A DNA stretch of 64,000 nt, from positions 558,001 to 622,000 of the forward strand of contig NZ_JAXQNN010000001.1 in NCBI RefSeq assembly GCF_034427455.1, in the 5' to 3' direction. The position numbers and the translations under genes are program-made. Within the stretch, counting starts at the first letter, position 1. The number at the start of each line of letters is the position of its first letter. The notes under the pieces are model-generated. The model worked only from the letters and a program-made list of their open reading frames with translations, searched no databases and was not told where the DNA came from. Shown in pieces: positions 43,507 to 52,387 of the stretch. Source of the DNA: Jeotgalibacillus haloalkalitolerans (GTDB taxonomy: Bacteria; Bacillota; Bacilli; Bacillales; Jeotgalibacillaceae).

Positions 43507-43541
43507 TAAAAAAACCTCCAGCCACATTTGACTGGAGGGAA
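43507..43541 (-). terminator. Terminator of hemQ
   Basis: On the minus strand CCTCCAGTC and GGCTGGAGG pair and are followed by seven T. It lies just past the hemQ stop codon. Confidence 0.88.
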
Positions 43542-43545
43542 CTTC

Positions 43546-44295
43546 TTATACGTGAAGAAACTTCGGCAGGTCCTCATCTTCAAGCAGGTTACCTACATAG
43601 AACGCACCAAATTCACCATAGCGCGCACTTGTTTCATCAAAACGCATTTCATATACAATTTTCTTAAACTGCAGCACATCATCCGCATAGAGCGTTACGC
43701 CCCATTCCCAGTCATCAAAGCCGACTGACCCTGAGATAATCTGCTTGATCTTGCCTGCATATTGACGGCCGATCATACCGTGATCATACATCAGCTTTTT
43801 ACGGTCTTCCATTGAAAGCATGTACCAGTTATCATTGCCTTCACGCTTTTTATCCATTGGATAGAAGCAGATATGCTTTGATTTTGGCAGCTTTGGATAC
43901 AGACGTGATCTCACATAAGGGTTTTCATAAGGATCTTCATCAGAATCCTTTGATCCATAGCTTCCAAGCTCAACAACAGACACATACGAATAAGTAGGTA
44001 CTGTATAATCAGCAATCGTTAATTTGTTAAATTCATTTTCAAGGTCATTCAGCTCTTCCATTGTCGGACGCAGAATGAATAATACGAAATCTGCCTTCTG
44101 TCCAACAATTGAATAGAACGAATGACTGCCCTGGTCCTGATCCTGTACGTCATTCAGCTTCTTTAAAAACTGCTGGAACTCATTGATCGCTGCTGTGCGC
44201 TCATCGCTTGTCAGCTGCTTCCACGAAGTCCAGTCCATCTTACGAAAATCATGCAGGCCATACCAGCCATCCAGCGTAGTTGCCGCTTCACTCAT
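43546..44295 (-). CDS. hemQ: Coproheme decarboxylase HemQ
   Basis: A 249-residue chlorite-dismutase-fold protein. It performs the last step of the Gram-positive coproporphyrin-dependent pathway, two oxidative decarboxylations of coproheme to haem b. The radical-forming Tyr145 lies in CFYPMDKKR and the proximal haem ligand His172 in MYDHGMIGR; the Gln of the true chlorite dismutase Arg site is replaced, as in other HemQ. GGAGTG precedes the ATG at 44295. It neighbours pta and gerQ as in B. subtilis (ywfI). Confidence 0.96.
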   Translation of the reverse strand: MSEAATTLDGWYGLHDFRKMDWTSWKQLTSDERTAAINEFQQFLKKLNDVQDQDQGSHSFYSIVGQKADFVLFILRPTMEELNDLENEFNKLTIADYTVPTYSYVSVVELGSYGSKDSDEDPYENPYVRSRLYPKLPKSKHICFYPMDKKREGNDNWYMLSMEDRKKLMYDHGMIGRQYAGKIKQIISGSVGFDDWEWGVTLYADDVLQFKKIVYEMRFDETSARYGEFGAFYVGNLLEDEDLPKFLHV

Positions 44296-44404
44296 ATTCA
44301 GTCACTCCTAAATGAAATGTCATATAAACTCACTGCTTCTATCTTATCATAAAGGGAACAGGGACAGCTAATGAGGGAGGAGGGGTTCATGGAATTGTTG
44401 GAGT

Positions 44405-44545
44405 TGTAAACCGCTAATTTCCGCTGCGGATGGGCGCTTTCCGCGGCCGCGCGGTGAGCCTCCTCAACGCTGCGCGTCTGCGGGGTCTCACCTGTCGCTT
44501 CTATGCCGCAGGAGTCGCCCATCCTCCGCTGCAATCAGCTTTGTA
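44405..44545. repeat. GC-rich dispersed element, reverse half of an inverted composite
   Basis: It starts AAACCGCTAATTTCCG (44408-44423) and ends CAATCAGCT (44532-44540). Inside are GCGCTTTCCGCGGCCGCGCG, GTGAGCCTCCTCAACG and GGGGTCTCACCTG. It faces the forward copy at 44627-44757 across an AT-rich spacer. Confidence 0.75.
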
Positions 44546-44626
44546 ATACTTTTTCAAATGATAATTTCTATAAAGTACAAGCGTCAGCATTATTGTAACT
44601 TAAAGTAGATTATTTTAAACAATCTT

Positions 44627-44757
44627 AGCTGATTGTAGTGGAAGGCGGGGACTCCGGGACGATTAGTGGGAAGCTGAGACCCCGCAGGCGGAGCCGAGGA
44701 GGCTTAGCAACCACCGTCCGGAAAGCCTCCCGCCTGTAACGGAAATCAGCGGTTTAA
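44627..44757. repeat. GC-rich dispersed element, forward half (CTCCGGGACGATTAG type)
   Basis: It starts AGCTGATTG (44627-44635), the exact reverse of CAATCAGCT in the partner, and ends CGGAAATCAGCGGTTT (44740-44755), 15 of 16 paired with the partner's start. It shares CTCCGGGACGATTAG and CAACCACCGTCCGGAAAG with the copies at 52610 and 54972. Confidence 0.75.
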
Positions 44758-44801
44758 ATAACTCATCCATTTAAAATTGTCCGAAAACAAAAACTTTTTT
44801 A

Positions 44802-44857
44802 ATGAAAACGTTGACATAAAGGGTATTGGTTGAATTCACTTGCAGATGGGGTATGCT
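44802..44857 (+). promoter_or_regulatory. pta promoter with upstream cre (CcpA activation site)
   Basis: ATGAAAACGTTGACA at 44802-44816 fits the cre consensus WTGNAANCGNWNNCW perfectly. Downstream TTGAAT (44830-44835), 16 bases, TATGCT (44852-44857) form a plausible promoter. The cre centre falls about 55 bases before the likely transcription start, the spacing at which CcpA activates pta and ackA in B. subtilis. Confidence 0.72.
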
Positions 44858-44889
44858 TACATGTAGAGACCAATTTAGGAGGATGAATC

Positions 44890-45861
44890 ATGAGCGATTT
44901 ATTCACAGGATTAAAAGAAAAATTAACTGGTAAAGAACGCCGTATTGTATTTCCTGAAGGATCAGACGAACGTATTTTAAGAGCAGCAAGCCGTCTTGCA
45001 GCAGAAAATATTTTAACACCAATTCTTGTCGGTAACCCGAACGCCATTGCTGAAAAAGCTGACGAAGCAAACGTGATTTTAGATGGATGTGACATTGTCG
45101 ATCCGTCATCATACCCTGAATTCGACTCGCTTGTTTCATCATTCGTTGAGCGCCGTAAAGGGAAAGCAACGGAAGAACAGGCACGCGAGATTCTTTTAGA
45201 TGAAAATTATTTCGGCACAATGCTTGTCTACACAAACCGTGCAGATGGTCTTGTGAGTGGAGCGGCACATTCTACTGCAGATACAGTGCGCCCGGCATTA
45301 CAGATCATCAAGACAAAAGAAGGCATCAAAAAGACTTCAGGCGTATTCATTATGGTACGCGACGATGAAAAGTATGTATTTGCTGATTGCGCAATCAACA
45401 TTTCACCAGACAGCAATGACCTGGCTGAAATCGCGCTTGAAAGTGCAAAGACTGCTGAAATGTTCGACGTGGACCCACGCGTTGCGATGCTGAGCTTCTC
45501 AACAAAAGGTTCAGCGAAATCACCTGAAACTGAAAAAGTAACTGAAGCAATCAAGATCGCAAAAGAAGCAAATCCTGAGCTGACACTTGATGGTGAATTT
45601 CAGTTCGATGCAGCTTTCGTTCCTTCAGTAGCGAAAAGCAAGGCACCTGATTCAGAAATCCAGGGTGATGCAAACGTATTTGTATTCCCAAGCCTTGAAG
45701 CTGGTAACATCGGCTACAAAATCGCACAGCGCCTTGGCGGATTCGAAGCAGTTGGCCCGATCCTTCAGGGACTGAACGCACCGGTGAATGACCTTTCACG
45801 CGGATGTAACGAAGAAGACGTGTATAAGCTTGCGTTAATTACTGCAGGTCAGTCACTATAA
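44890..45861 (+). CDS. pta: Phosphate acetyltransferase
   Basis: A 323-residue enzyme converting acetyl-CoA and phosphate to acetyl phosphate and CoA, the first step of overflow to acetate with AckA. The family fold is clear: RRIVFPEGSDERILRAASRLA at the start, GLVSGAAHSTADTVRPALQIIKT near residue 120, and NVFVFPSLEAGNIGYKIAQRLGG near 265. Length equals B. subtilis Pta (323), without the extra N-terminal domain of enterobacterial Pta. AGGAGG lies six bases before the ATG. Perfect cre upstream. Confidence 0.97.
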   Translation: MSDLFTGLKEKLTGKERRIVFPEGSDERILRAASRLAAENILTPILVGNPNAIAEKADEANVILDGCDIVDPSSYPEFDSLVSSFVERRKGKATEEQAREILLDENYFGTMLVYTNRADGLVSGAAHSTADTVRPALQIIKTKEGIKKTSGVFIMVRDDEKYVFADCAINISPDSNDLAEIALESAKTAEMFDVDPRVAMLSFSTKGSAKSPETEKVTEAIKIAKEANPELTLDGEFQFDAAFVPSVAKSKAPDSEIQGDANVFVFPSLEAGNIGYKIAQRLGGFEAVGPILQGLNAPVNDLSRGCNEEDVYKLALITAGQSL

Positions 45862-45867
45862 TAGAAT

Positions 45868-45906
45868 GAATCCCCCGTCTGAACGAGCAGACGGGGGATT
45901 TTTTGC
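45868..45906 (+). terminator. Terminator after pta
   Basis: AATCCCCCGTCTG pairs with CAGACGGGGGATT, followed by T4. Confidence 0.9.
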
Positions 45907-45959
45907 GTGGTGGTATGTTTACATTATTGCTGCGTGAACGCAGTATGGTGCTTCGCGAT

Positions 45960-46145
45960 GTAGCGATACACCCGGATTGAATGTTGTATTATTCGAATTC
46001 ATGTAGCAATCCGCTTGGGTTGAGTGCAGTGTCATGCAAATCGACGTAGCGACACACCCGGGTTGAGTGCAGTGTCATGCAAATCGACGTAGCACTACCC
46101 CCGTGTTGAATTGTATCCCCCGAGTTAAACAGTCGTATCAGCATC
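45960..46145. repeat. Word family A array with 43-base dimer period (23 + 20)
   Basis: Words start at 45960, 45983, 46003, 46026, 46046, 46069, 46089, 46112 and 46132: steps alternate 23 and 20, mean 21.5. A 34-base segment at 46017-46050 is repeated without change at 46060-46093. GTAGCGATACACCCGG at 45960 matches the arrays at 2997 and 62305. It fills the gap between convergent pta and fbpC. Confidence 0.78.
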
Positions 46146-46150
46146 CCCAC

Positions 46151-46180
46151 AAAAAAAAGCGGAGACCCGGTCTCCGCTGT
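46151..46180 (-). terminator. Terminator of fbpC
   Basis: AGCGGAGAC and GTCTCCGCT pair around CCG; on the minus strand they are followed by eight T. Confidence 0.9.
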
Positions 46181-46189
46181 CCTCAAACA

Positions 46190-46903
46190 TTATTTCATTT
46201 CAACCAGTTGAAGCTCCGGCTGTTCTTTCTTCGTTGTACAGATCGACTCCCAGTCGTGGGCAGCCCCGTCCCGCATCGTAACAATACGGTCTGCAATGGC
46301 TTTGGAGTCTTCAAGATCGTGTGAGACGAAGATGGACGTGATGCCTGTCTTTTTGATAATCTCTCTCAGCTCGCTGCGGATTTTGATCTGCAGGCCGGCA
46401 TCGAGGTTACTGAATGGCTCATCAAGTAAAAGAAGAGAAGGCTTTGGTGCGAGTGCACGTGCCAGTGCAATCCGCTGCTGCTGTCCTCCACTTAATTCGT
46501 GTGGGTAGCGCTTGGCATAGGCAGTCATATTGACAAGCTCAAGTACTTCTTCAGCGCGCTGCTTTCTTTCACGGCGGCTGAGCTTCTTTAAGCCGAATTG
46601 AATGTTTTCAAGCACAGTCATATGTGGAAACAATGCGTAATCCTGGAACACCATACCGATTCCGCGCTTTTCAGGAAGCACGAAGCGGCGGTCATCCGTC
46701 ATCACTGCACCATCAATTGAAATTTTACCTTTTGAAGGGACCTCAAGACCGCAAAGCAGGCGCAGCACAGTACTTTTACCGCTGCCGCTGTCACCCTGGA
46801 TGGAAATGATTTCACCCTGTTCAATTTCTAATTGGAAATGGTTAATGGTATTCGTTTTCGCTTTTCCATAACAAAAGCACAGGTCTTTGATTTCGACGAA
46901 CAT
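46190..46903 (-). CDS. fbpC: Iron(III) ABC transporter ATPase
   Basis: A 237-residue ATP-binding subunit. Walker A GDSGSGKST near residue 36, Q-loop MVFQDYALFPHMTV, signature LSGGQQQRIALARALA, Walker B LLLLDEPFSNLD and the H-loop SHDLED are intact. It is shorter than MalK-type subunits and lacks a C-terminal TOBE domain. The start is one base after the fbpB stop, so the two are translationally coupled. Iron as substrate is inferred from the FbpA-like binding protein and Fur boxes upstream. Confidence 0.85.
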   Translation of the reverse strand: MFVEIKDLCFCYGKAKTNTINHFQLEIEQGEIISIQGDSGSGKSTVLRLLCGLEVPSKGKISIDGAVMTDDRRFVLPEKRGIGMVFQDYALFPHMTVLENIQFGLKKLSRRERKQRAEEVLELVNMTAYAKRYPHELSGGQQQRIALARALAPKPSLLLLDEPFSNLDAGLQIKIRSELREIIKKTGITSIFVSHDLEDSKAIADRIVTMRDGAAHDWESICTTKKEQPELQLVEMK

Positions 46904-46904
46904 A

Positions 46905-48554
46905 TCAATTCGGCTCCTTTTCTAAAACTTGATGGAAGATATAAATCGCAATACCGCTGATGACGACAATCAGGATAGAAGCAAGAGAAGCTTCATGAAT
47001 TTGCTCGTCACTCGCGTACTGATAAGCTTTAGTGGCTAAAGTGTCAAAGTTAAATGGCCGTAAAATCAGGGTTAAAGGCAGTTCTTTCAAAATATCGATA
47101 AAGACCAGTATAAAGCCGCTGATCAATGGAACTTTTATCATACGCAGGTCCACTTTGAAAAATGTCTTTGTCAGATTTTCACCTAACATTCTTGATGCTT
47201 CCGTATATTTGTTTCCGATTTTATCAAAGCCGGCTTCAACTGAATTGTAGCCGATCGCGAGGAAACGGATAATATATGCTGAAATCAGAATGAATAAGCT
47301 TGTGCTTAAGAATAGGGAAGCTTCCATTCCGACTGCTTCATAAAAGGCAAACAGCCATTTATCAAGATCAATGAAGATGGTACTGATCCCGACTGCGATA
47401 ACGGCACCGGGAATTGAATACCCGAGAATCGTTATGCGGGCAGCAGACTTTGAAACAAAGCTCTGATGCATTCTCGCAAAGTTTGCGATAATCACGGCAA
47501 ACACCATCACAAGTGCTGCGCCGATAAAGGAAACAAGCACTGAGTTTGTGATAAATGATGTGAATTCAGGTGATGCAATCTTTTCAAATGTTAAGATCAT
47601 CCAGTCCACCATTTGGATAAATGGAATTAAAAATGCGAGCATGAAAATCATCAAACAATAGCCAAATGCAAGCCAGGCCTTTGATCCATTTAGCTTAATT
47701 GGTGTCAGCGGTCTTGTTTTTGCCGTGGTTGAACTGTATTTCTTACGTCCGCGCATCACTTTTTCAAGAATCAGGATGGCGAAGACGATAAACATCAGAG
47801 TTGCTGCAAGCTTGATCGCTGAATTCAGATCATTCATGCCAAACCACGTCTGGAAAATCGCTGTACTGAATGTCGGGACGCCGAAATACTGAACGAGGCC
47901 GTAATCATTTAACACCTCAAGCAGTACCAGGCTGACGCCGCCTACAATCGCACCGCGTGAAATCGGGAGTACAACTTTGAAATAGATCTCCCATGAATTC
48001 CTGCCAAGCAGCCGCGCATTCTCAACAAGTGAAGCAGACTGATGCGCAAGGAACGCACGTGTAATCGTATATACATAAGGAAATAAAAACATTGTGAAAA
48101 TAAATACTGCACCAGGCAGGTTCAGTATATTTACATACGACTGGTTGATTGAAATATCCCAGTTGTTCCTGAGCGTCGTCTGGATCACGCCGGTATAATC
48201 GAGGATCCCGTTATAGGTGTATCCTGCGATAAACGGAGGGATCGCGAGCGGCAGTATCAACGCCCACTTAAAAAATTTCTTCATCGGAAAGTCATAGGCG
48301 GATACAAGCCATGCAAGACTCGTGCCGACTAAAATCGTGAACAATCCGGTAAATAGCATAATCAAACCTGTATTCTTTAACAGGTCAGGCAGAATAAACT
48401 CCTGGATATGTGCCCAGTTTTCTGCTTTCTCAGTAAAAAAGTTAATTAAGATCGTTAAGTTTGGAAGCAAAATCAGAATAACAATGATTAAGCTTAAGAG
48501 TGACCAGATATTCAGATAACCTGGTATTTTTCGAAACACCTTCAAGCTGGACAC
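46905..48554 (-). CDS. fbpB: Iron(III) ABC transporter permease, fused two-half type
   Basis: A 549-residue permease with about 12 helices: two homologous halves, each with an EAA loop (NARLLGRNSWEIYFKVVLPISRG near 215 and EASRMLGENLTKTFFKVDLRMIK near 470). This ThiP/FbpB arrangement is typical of ferric iron systems. The start is unsure: GTG at 48554 is two bases from AAGGAC, while TTG at 48545 has a better spacing of nine. A Fur-like box at 48611 lies close upstream, so fbpBC may have its own iron-regulated promoter. Confidence 0.85.
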   Translation of the reverse strand: MSSLKVFRKIPGYLNIWSLLSLIIVILILLPNLTILINFFTEKAENWAHIQEFILPDLLKNTGLIMLFTGLFTILVGTSLAWLVSAYDFPMKKFFKWALILPLAIPPFIAGYTYNGILDYTGVIQTTLRNNWDISINQSYVNILNLPGAVFIFTMFLFPYVYTITRAFLAHQSASLVENARLLGRNSWEIYFKVVLPISRGAIVGGVSLVLLEVLNDYGLVQYFGVPTFSTAIFQTWFGMNDLNSAIKLAATLMFIVFAILILEKVMRGRKKYSSTTAKTRPLTPIKLNGSKAWLAFGYCLMIFMLAFLIPFIQMVDWMILTFEKIASPEFTSFITNSVLVSFIGAALVMVFAVIIANFARMHQSFVSKSAARITILGYSIPGAVIAVGISTIFIDLDKWLFAFYEAVGMEASLFLSTSLFILISAYIIRFLAIGYNSVEAGFDKIGNKYTEASRMLGENLTKTFFKVDLRMIKVPLISGFILVFIDILKELPLTLILRPFNFDTLATKAYQYASDEQIHEASLASILIVVISGIAIYIFHQVLEKEPN

Positions 48555-48610
48555 GTCCTTAAAATCTGCAATTCAATGTACAAACAAATAGCTTGCAATC
48601 GTTCCCTGAT

Positions 48611-48629
48611 AATGATAACAGTTCTCATT
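48611..48629. promoter_or_regulatory. Fur box upstream of fbpBC
   Basis: AATGATAACAGTTCTCATT matches the 19-base inverted Fur consensus AATGATAATNATTATCATT at 15 of 18 fixed positions. It lies 57 bases before the fbpB start. Confidence 0.6.
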
Positions 48630-48766
48630 TGATTTGTATAGTTGAAAACGCTTATTTAGCAGGAATTACCGCAGGGAAGGGTGTCTGCTGTGTCAAAATT
48701 TAGACAAATTGCATGGGGGCGGTGGTTGTGCGTAGCGCGCGGCGGCGTGGTGCGAAAAAATGAAAA

Positions 48767-49222
48767 GGTGATTGAAAAAAGAGTGGAGGTGATCGATATA
48801 TGGCTGGAGGTGGCGTAAAAATCGCATCCTTAGGCTGCGGCAGGTGAAAAAACAAAAAGGTGAGTCTAAAAAATCAGGAAGGTGATAGATATATTGCGTA
48901 AGGTGATTTAATTAGCAGCGGGCCCCATCGCCCGATCTTAAAGGCTCCTCATCCTAAAATATCCTATCTTTATTCATGATCCATCTTCAGCCCTTTATGC
49001 ACTTAGGTCAAAAGCTTTAAATCTTTTAGTTTCTCAAGGGCATGAAGGGCAGGGGAGTGTGCGAAAAACGGAAAAGGTGATTGATAAAAGGACAGAGGTG
49101 ATAGATAAATCTCCGGAGATGACGCAAAAACCGGCTGTCTAAGCCTTTGGCGAAGAAAAAGCTAAAAGGTGAGTGAATTAATAAAGGAGCTGATTGATAT
49201 ATCACAAAAGCTGACGTAAAAA
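48767..49222. repeat. 21-base periodic arrays, word family B (GGTGATNGATA), two blocks
   Basis: The 720-base gap between fbpA and fbpB carries no credible gene. Block 1: GGTGA words at 48767, 48788, 48809, 48843, 48859, 48881, 48902. Block 2: 49076, 49097, 49118, then 49168, 49189, 49210. Steps are mostly 21. The stretch 48905-49070 between the blocks shows nothing recognisable. Confidence 0.72.
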
Positions 49223-49230
49223 AGATATAA

Positions 49231-49268
49231 AAAAGCTGCATCACCTGAAACCAGGCGATACAGCTTAT
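49231..49268 (-). terminator. Terminator of fbpA
   Basis: On the minus strand AAGCTGTATCGCCTG and CAGGTGATGCAGCTTTT pair around GTTT, followed by a T-rich run. It separates fbpA from fbpBC. Confidence 0.82.
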
Positions 49269-49274
49269 TCGTTC

Positions 49275-50360
49275 TTATTTCCAGCCAACTTCATTCATAA
49301 TCTGAAGGGCACGTGCATTGTTTTCACCAAGTTCAGTCAGGTTAATGTCCTGTGCTTTGAACTCGCCCCAGCTTTGCAGAAGCTCTGAAGCTTCAACGTT
49401 TTCGTTTGCAGGGTACTCATAGTTTGCAGCAGAAAATTCTTTCTGTGCAGCTTCAGAAGATAGGAACTCAATGAACTTCTGAGCGTTTTCTGTGTTCTTG
49501 CTGCTTGCTGTTACGCCGGCACCACTGATGTTAACGTGTGTACCTGTAGTGTCCTGGTTAGGGAATACCACTTCAAGACCTTCAGCAACTTTTACTTCTT
49601 CTTCATCTTCAGAATTCAGCATTTGACCAAGGTAGTAAGTGTTCATAACAGCTACATCACCTTCACCGGCAGCAATTCCTTTTGCCTGGTCACGGTCTCC
49701 GCCTTCAGGGTCACGTGCCATGTTGTTTACAATACCTTCAGACCATTCTTTTGCAGCGTCTTCACCGTTAAGTGAAATCATAGATGCAACAAGTGACTGG
49801 TTATAAATGTTTTCAGAAGAACGGATCAGCACGCGGCCTGCCATATCTTCTTCAGTTAATGATTCGTAAGTCTGGATTTGTTCAGCGTCAACTTTTTCCG
49901 GATTATATACGATCACACGTGCACGCTTTGTTAAACCGAACCACTGGTTATCAGTGTCACGAAGGTTTTCCGGAATGTTTTCATTCAGTGTATCGCTTTC
50001 GATTGACTGAAGCAGTTCAAGATCTTTCGCACGGTGCAGACGGCCTGCATCAGCTGTCATAAATACGTCAGCCTCAGATGCGACACCTTCACGCTCAAGA
50101 CGTGCGATTAACTCATCATCTTTACCCTGAATCACATTCACTTCAATACCAGTTTCTTCAGTAAACTGATCATAAAGCGCCTGGTCTGTCTCATAATGAC
50201 GACCGGTATAAAGGTTAACTTCTCCAGCTGATTCCTCAGTAGCTGCTGAATCGTCTGAAGAACCGTTGTCTTCAGTTGTTTCTTCTTCCCCTGAATTTCC
50301 GCAAGCCGTTAAGATTGCAAGAATCAGAGCTAGACCAAATAAATACCATGCTTTTCTCAT
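49275..50360 (-). CDS. fbpA: Iron(III)-binding lipoprotein
   Basis: A 361-residue extracytoplasmic binding protein. A lipoprotein signal ends LTAC (Cys20) and is followed by an acidic Glu/Asp/Ser/Thr linker. The mature part starts VNLYTGRHYETDQALYDQF, the typical opening of FbpA/FutA ferric binding proteins, and later has VMNTYYLGQML with the paired tyrosines used for Fe(III). AAGAGGAG is eight bases before the ATG at 50360; the GTG at 50369 touches the ribosome site. Two Fur boxes overlap the promoter. The permease and ATPase genes follow after a terminator and a repeat-filled gap. Confidence 0.9.
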   Translation of the reverse strand: MRKAWYLFGLALILAILTACGNSGEEETTEDNGSSDDSAATEESAGEVNLYTGRHYETDQALYDQFTEETGIEVNVIQGKDDELIARLEREGVASEADVFMTADAGRLHRAKDLELLQSIESDTLNENIPENLRDTDNQWFGLTKRARVIVYNPEKVDAEQIQTYESLTEEDMAGRVLIRSSENIYNQSLVASMISLNGEDAAKEWSEGIVNNMARDPEGGDRDQAKGIAAGEGDVAVMNTYYLGQMLNSEDEEEVKVAEGLEVVFPNQDTTGTHVNISGAGVTASSKNTENAQKFIEFLSSEAAQKEFSAANYEYPANENVEASELLQSWGEFKAQDINLTELGENNARALQIMNEVGWK

Positions 50361-50389
50361 GATGTACACTCCTCTTATGTAGATTTAAT

Positions 50390-50443
50390 TGAAAATGATT
50401 ATCAGCACTATTCAAATTATAATGATAATCATTCTCAAGTCAA
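50390..50443 (-). promoter_or_regulatory. fbpA promoter with two Fur boxes
   Basis: On the minus strand TTGACT (50438-50443), 16 bases, TATAAT (50416-50421). One 7-1-7 Fur box, TGATAATCATTCTCA (50423-50437), fills the spacer exactly; a second, TGAAAATGATTATCA (50390-50404), lies downstream of the -10. Each differs from TGATAATNATTATCA in one base. Confidence 0.85.
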
Positions 50444-50528
50444 TAGTTTTTTGAAAATTAGTATGAACGTTTTCTAAATGGTATCTATGATATAATTTTC
50501 TCAGTTTGATAAAGAGGAGAATAAACGT

Positions 50529-51371
50529 ATGGAAGATCAGGGTTTGAAGCTGTTAAAACAGCCAATATGGAGAGTGATAGACCAGTCGAGTCTCGGACCT
50601 TCATTTGAAGCGCTGCAGTCCTTTGCGATGGATGATACGCTTTGTGCATCATCAGGGAGCGGGGATGCACCTGCCACAGCACGCTCATGGGTGCACCACC
50701 GGACAATCGTACTTGGTACACAGGATGCCCGCACACCACATTTAGAAGAAGGACTGAAGCTCCTTGAAAAAGAGGGGTGGCGATATATCGTTCGCAATTC
50801 TGGCGGTCTTGCTGTTGTCCTTGATGAAGGTGTATTAAATATTTCACTCGTATTTTCTGAAGCAGATAAAGGAATTGATATCAATAGCGGCTATGACGCC
50901 ATGCATGCACTTGTAAAAGAGATGTTTGCTGATTTCGGTCAGGAGATTGAAGCATACGAGATTGTTCATTCATACTGTCCGGGAAGCTATGATTTAAGTA
51001 TAAATGGAAAAAAGTTCGCCGGTATCTCTCAAAGACGCCTGCGGGGAGGCATCGCCGTGCAGATTTATCTGTGTATGAATGGCAGCGGATCTGAGCGAGC
51101 AGAACTGGTACGGCGTTTTTATGAACGCGCGGTCCAGGGCGAGCAGACAAAATTCAGCTATCCTGATATTCACCCTGAACATATGGCATCACTATCAGAG
51201 CTGTTTGGCGTTGAGCTGACCGTCCAGGACGGAATGCTGCGCTTTCTGAATGCACTGAAGTCCGTGAGCGGCGAGCTGGTTGCAGGTTCACTGAACGGTG
51301 AAGAGCTGGACATGTATGCGGCTTATTATGACCGGGTTGTGAAGCGGAATGAGAGCGTCTTAGGGAAATAA
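50529..51371 (+). CDS. lipL: Octanoyl-[GcvH]:protein N-octanoyltransferase
   Basis: A 280-residue lipoate-metabolism enzyme that moves octanoyl groups from GcvH to E2 subunits of dehydrogenases. The catalytic Cys150 sits in [11 protein letters not shown], the same number as in B. subtilis LipL, and Lys in [16 protein letters not shown] is the conserved acyl-binding Lys. [21 protein letters not shown] is the family's central strand set. GAGGAG precedes the ATG by eight bases. A terminator follows. Confidence 0.95.
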   Translation: MEDQGLKLLKQPIWRVIDQSSLGPSFEALQSFAMDDTLCASSGSGDAPATARSWVHHRTIVLGTQDARTPHLEEGLKLLEKEGWRYIVRNSGGLAVVLDEGVLNISLVFSEADKGIDINSGYDAMHALVKEMFADFGQEIEAYEIVHSYCPGSYDLSINGKKFAGISQRRLRGGIAVQIYLCMNGSGSERAELVRRFYERAVQGEQTKFSYPDIHPEHMASLSELFGVELTVQDGMLRFLNALKSVSGELVAGSLNGEELDMYAAYYDRVVKRNESVLGK

Positions 51372-51373
51372 AA

Positions 51374-51410
51374 AATGAGCGAAAGGCCGGGGAAAGGGTC
51401 TTTCGCTTTT
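51374..51410 (+). terminator. Terminator after lipL
   Basis: GAGCGAAAGGCC pairs with GGGTCTTTCGCT, followed by six T. Confidence 0.85.
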
Positions 51411-51500
51411 TTATGGTCGATCTGGCCGGGTCTGGGCTGGACTAGTGAACTCGCGTGACGGTTGTATTCGGGTGAGTTCTGGACTGGGATGGGAATTCTG

Positions 51501-51545
51501 TCACCAATCGAGGTAATTCCATCACCTTTTAAATTATTCGAACTG
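51501..51545. repeat. Short word family B array (TCACC)
   Basis: TCACC at 51501 and 51522, exactly 21 apart; the second is followed by TTTT and AATTAT, as in the arrays at 10166 and 14666. It lies between convergent lipL and rsfA. Confidence 0.5.
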
Positions 51546-51590
51546 CCCAGCTAACCTTCGCCTCTAGGACCTGAACGCCGTCCACTTTTC

Positions 51591-52289
51591 TTAGTGCTCA
51601 GCAACCTTCTCCAAGTTCCCATTCCGGTCCATCTTAAATGTATTCGCATGCTCTTGCTCGTTAAACAGCACAAGCTTTCTTGCACGGTTCATGATTTGCA
51701 TTAGCGTATCATAATCCTCTTTCATGGCAGACTCTCGTTCTTCTAAATACTGTACTTTCTTTTCAAGAGAGCGGCATTTTTCCTGCCAGACTTTCACTTC
51801 TGAGGAGAGTCTGTCAGAGTGTTGCAGTGAACCTTTCCGGTCAAGCTGCTGAAGATATGCGATGACGGCACTTAATGTCAACTCCGATACACGCTTTTCA
51901 GGCTGAGGGGCAGGCTGTGCAAAGGCTGGTGCGGTTTCAGTATGCTCCTCCGCAATTTCTTCATTCATCGAAACTGGCTCCTCAATTTCAAAGCCCTCCG
52001 GAACAGAAAAATCGGGCTGATATAATACTTTCTTTTTACCGGAATGATCCTTGCCAAGCAGTCTGTTACGCTGCTTCCGCTGTTTTTTTGCAAGAGTTAA
52101 AGCATGCTCGAACTGACTGCGTACCACCGCATTCCACCTGAATCCGCATGCAGCAGAAGTCCGGTCCAGCTTATCTCCGGCTTCCTCAAATGCATTCAAC
52201 TGCGTACTTCCTTCTCTCACGTGCCGCAGCACAGTGTCTGCCAGCAATAAATCATCCTCTTCCATCCATGCATCCTGACGGTTTTTCAT
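51591..52289 (-). CDS. rsfA: Prespore-specific transcriptional regulator RsfA family
   Basis: A 232-residue DNA-binding protein. The N-terminal Myb/SANT-like domain reads DAWMEEDDLLLADTVLRHVREGSTQLNAFEEAGDKLDRTSAACGFRWNAVVR, typical of RsfA (YwfN). A Pro/Ala/Glu-rich linker (PAFAQPAPQPEK) and a C-terminal coiled coil (EVKVWQEKCRSLEKKVQYLEERESAMKEDYDTLMQIM) follow. In B. subtilis RsfA modulates sigma-F-dependent genes in the forespore. GGAG is eight bases before the ATG at 52289; a GTG at 52298 is the alternative. Confidence 0.88.
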   Translation of the reverse strand: MKNRQDAWMEEDDLLLADTVLRHVREGSTQLNAFEEAGDKLDRTSAACGFRWNAVVRSQFEHALTLAKKQRKQRNRLLGKDHSGKKKVLYQPDFSVPEGFEIEEPVSMNEEIAEEHTETAPAFAQPAPQPEKRVSELTLSAVIAYLQQLDRKGSLQHSDRLSSEVKVWQEKCRSLEKKVQYLEERESAMKEDYDTLMQIMNRARKLVLFNEQEHANTFKMDRNGNLEKVAEH

Positions 52290-52387
52290 CCTCGTCACTC
52301 CAATCTTTGAATCTTTCTGCTACCATTTTCCCCCCAGTGTAAAAGTTTTATACATCACGTTTAGAAAAAAATTTGCATTGCACAAGA

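Noticed and set aside
44298-44534. 78-codon frame on the minus strand upstream of hemQ
   Set aside because: It lies mostly inside a GC-rich dispersed element. Similar frames in other copies differ in sequence.
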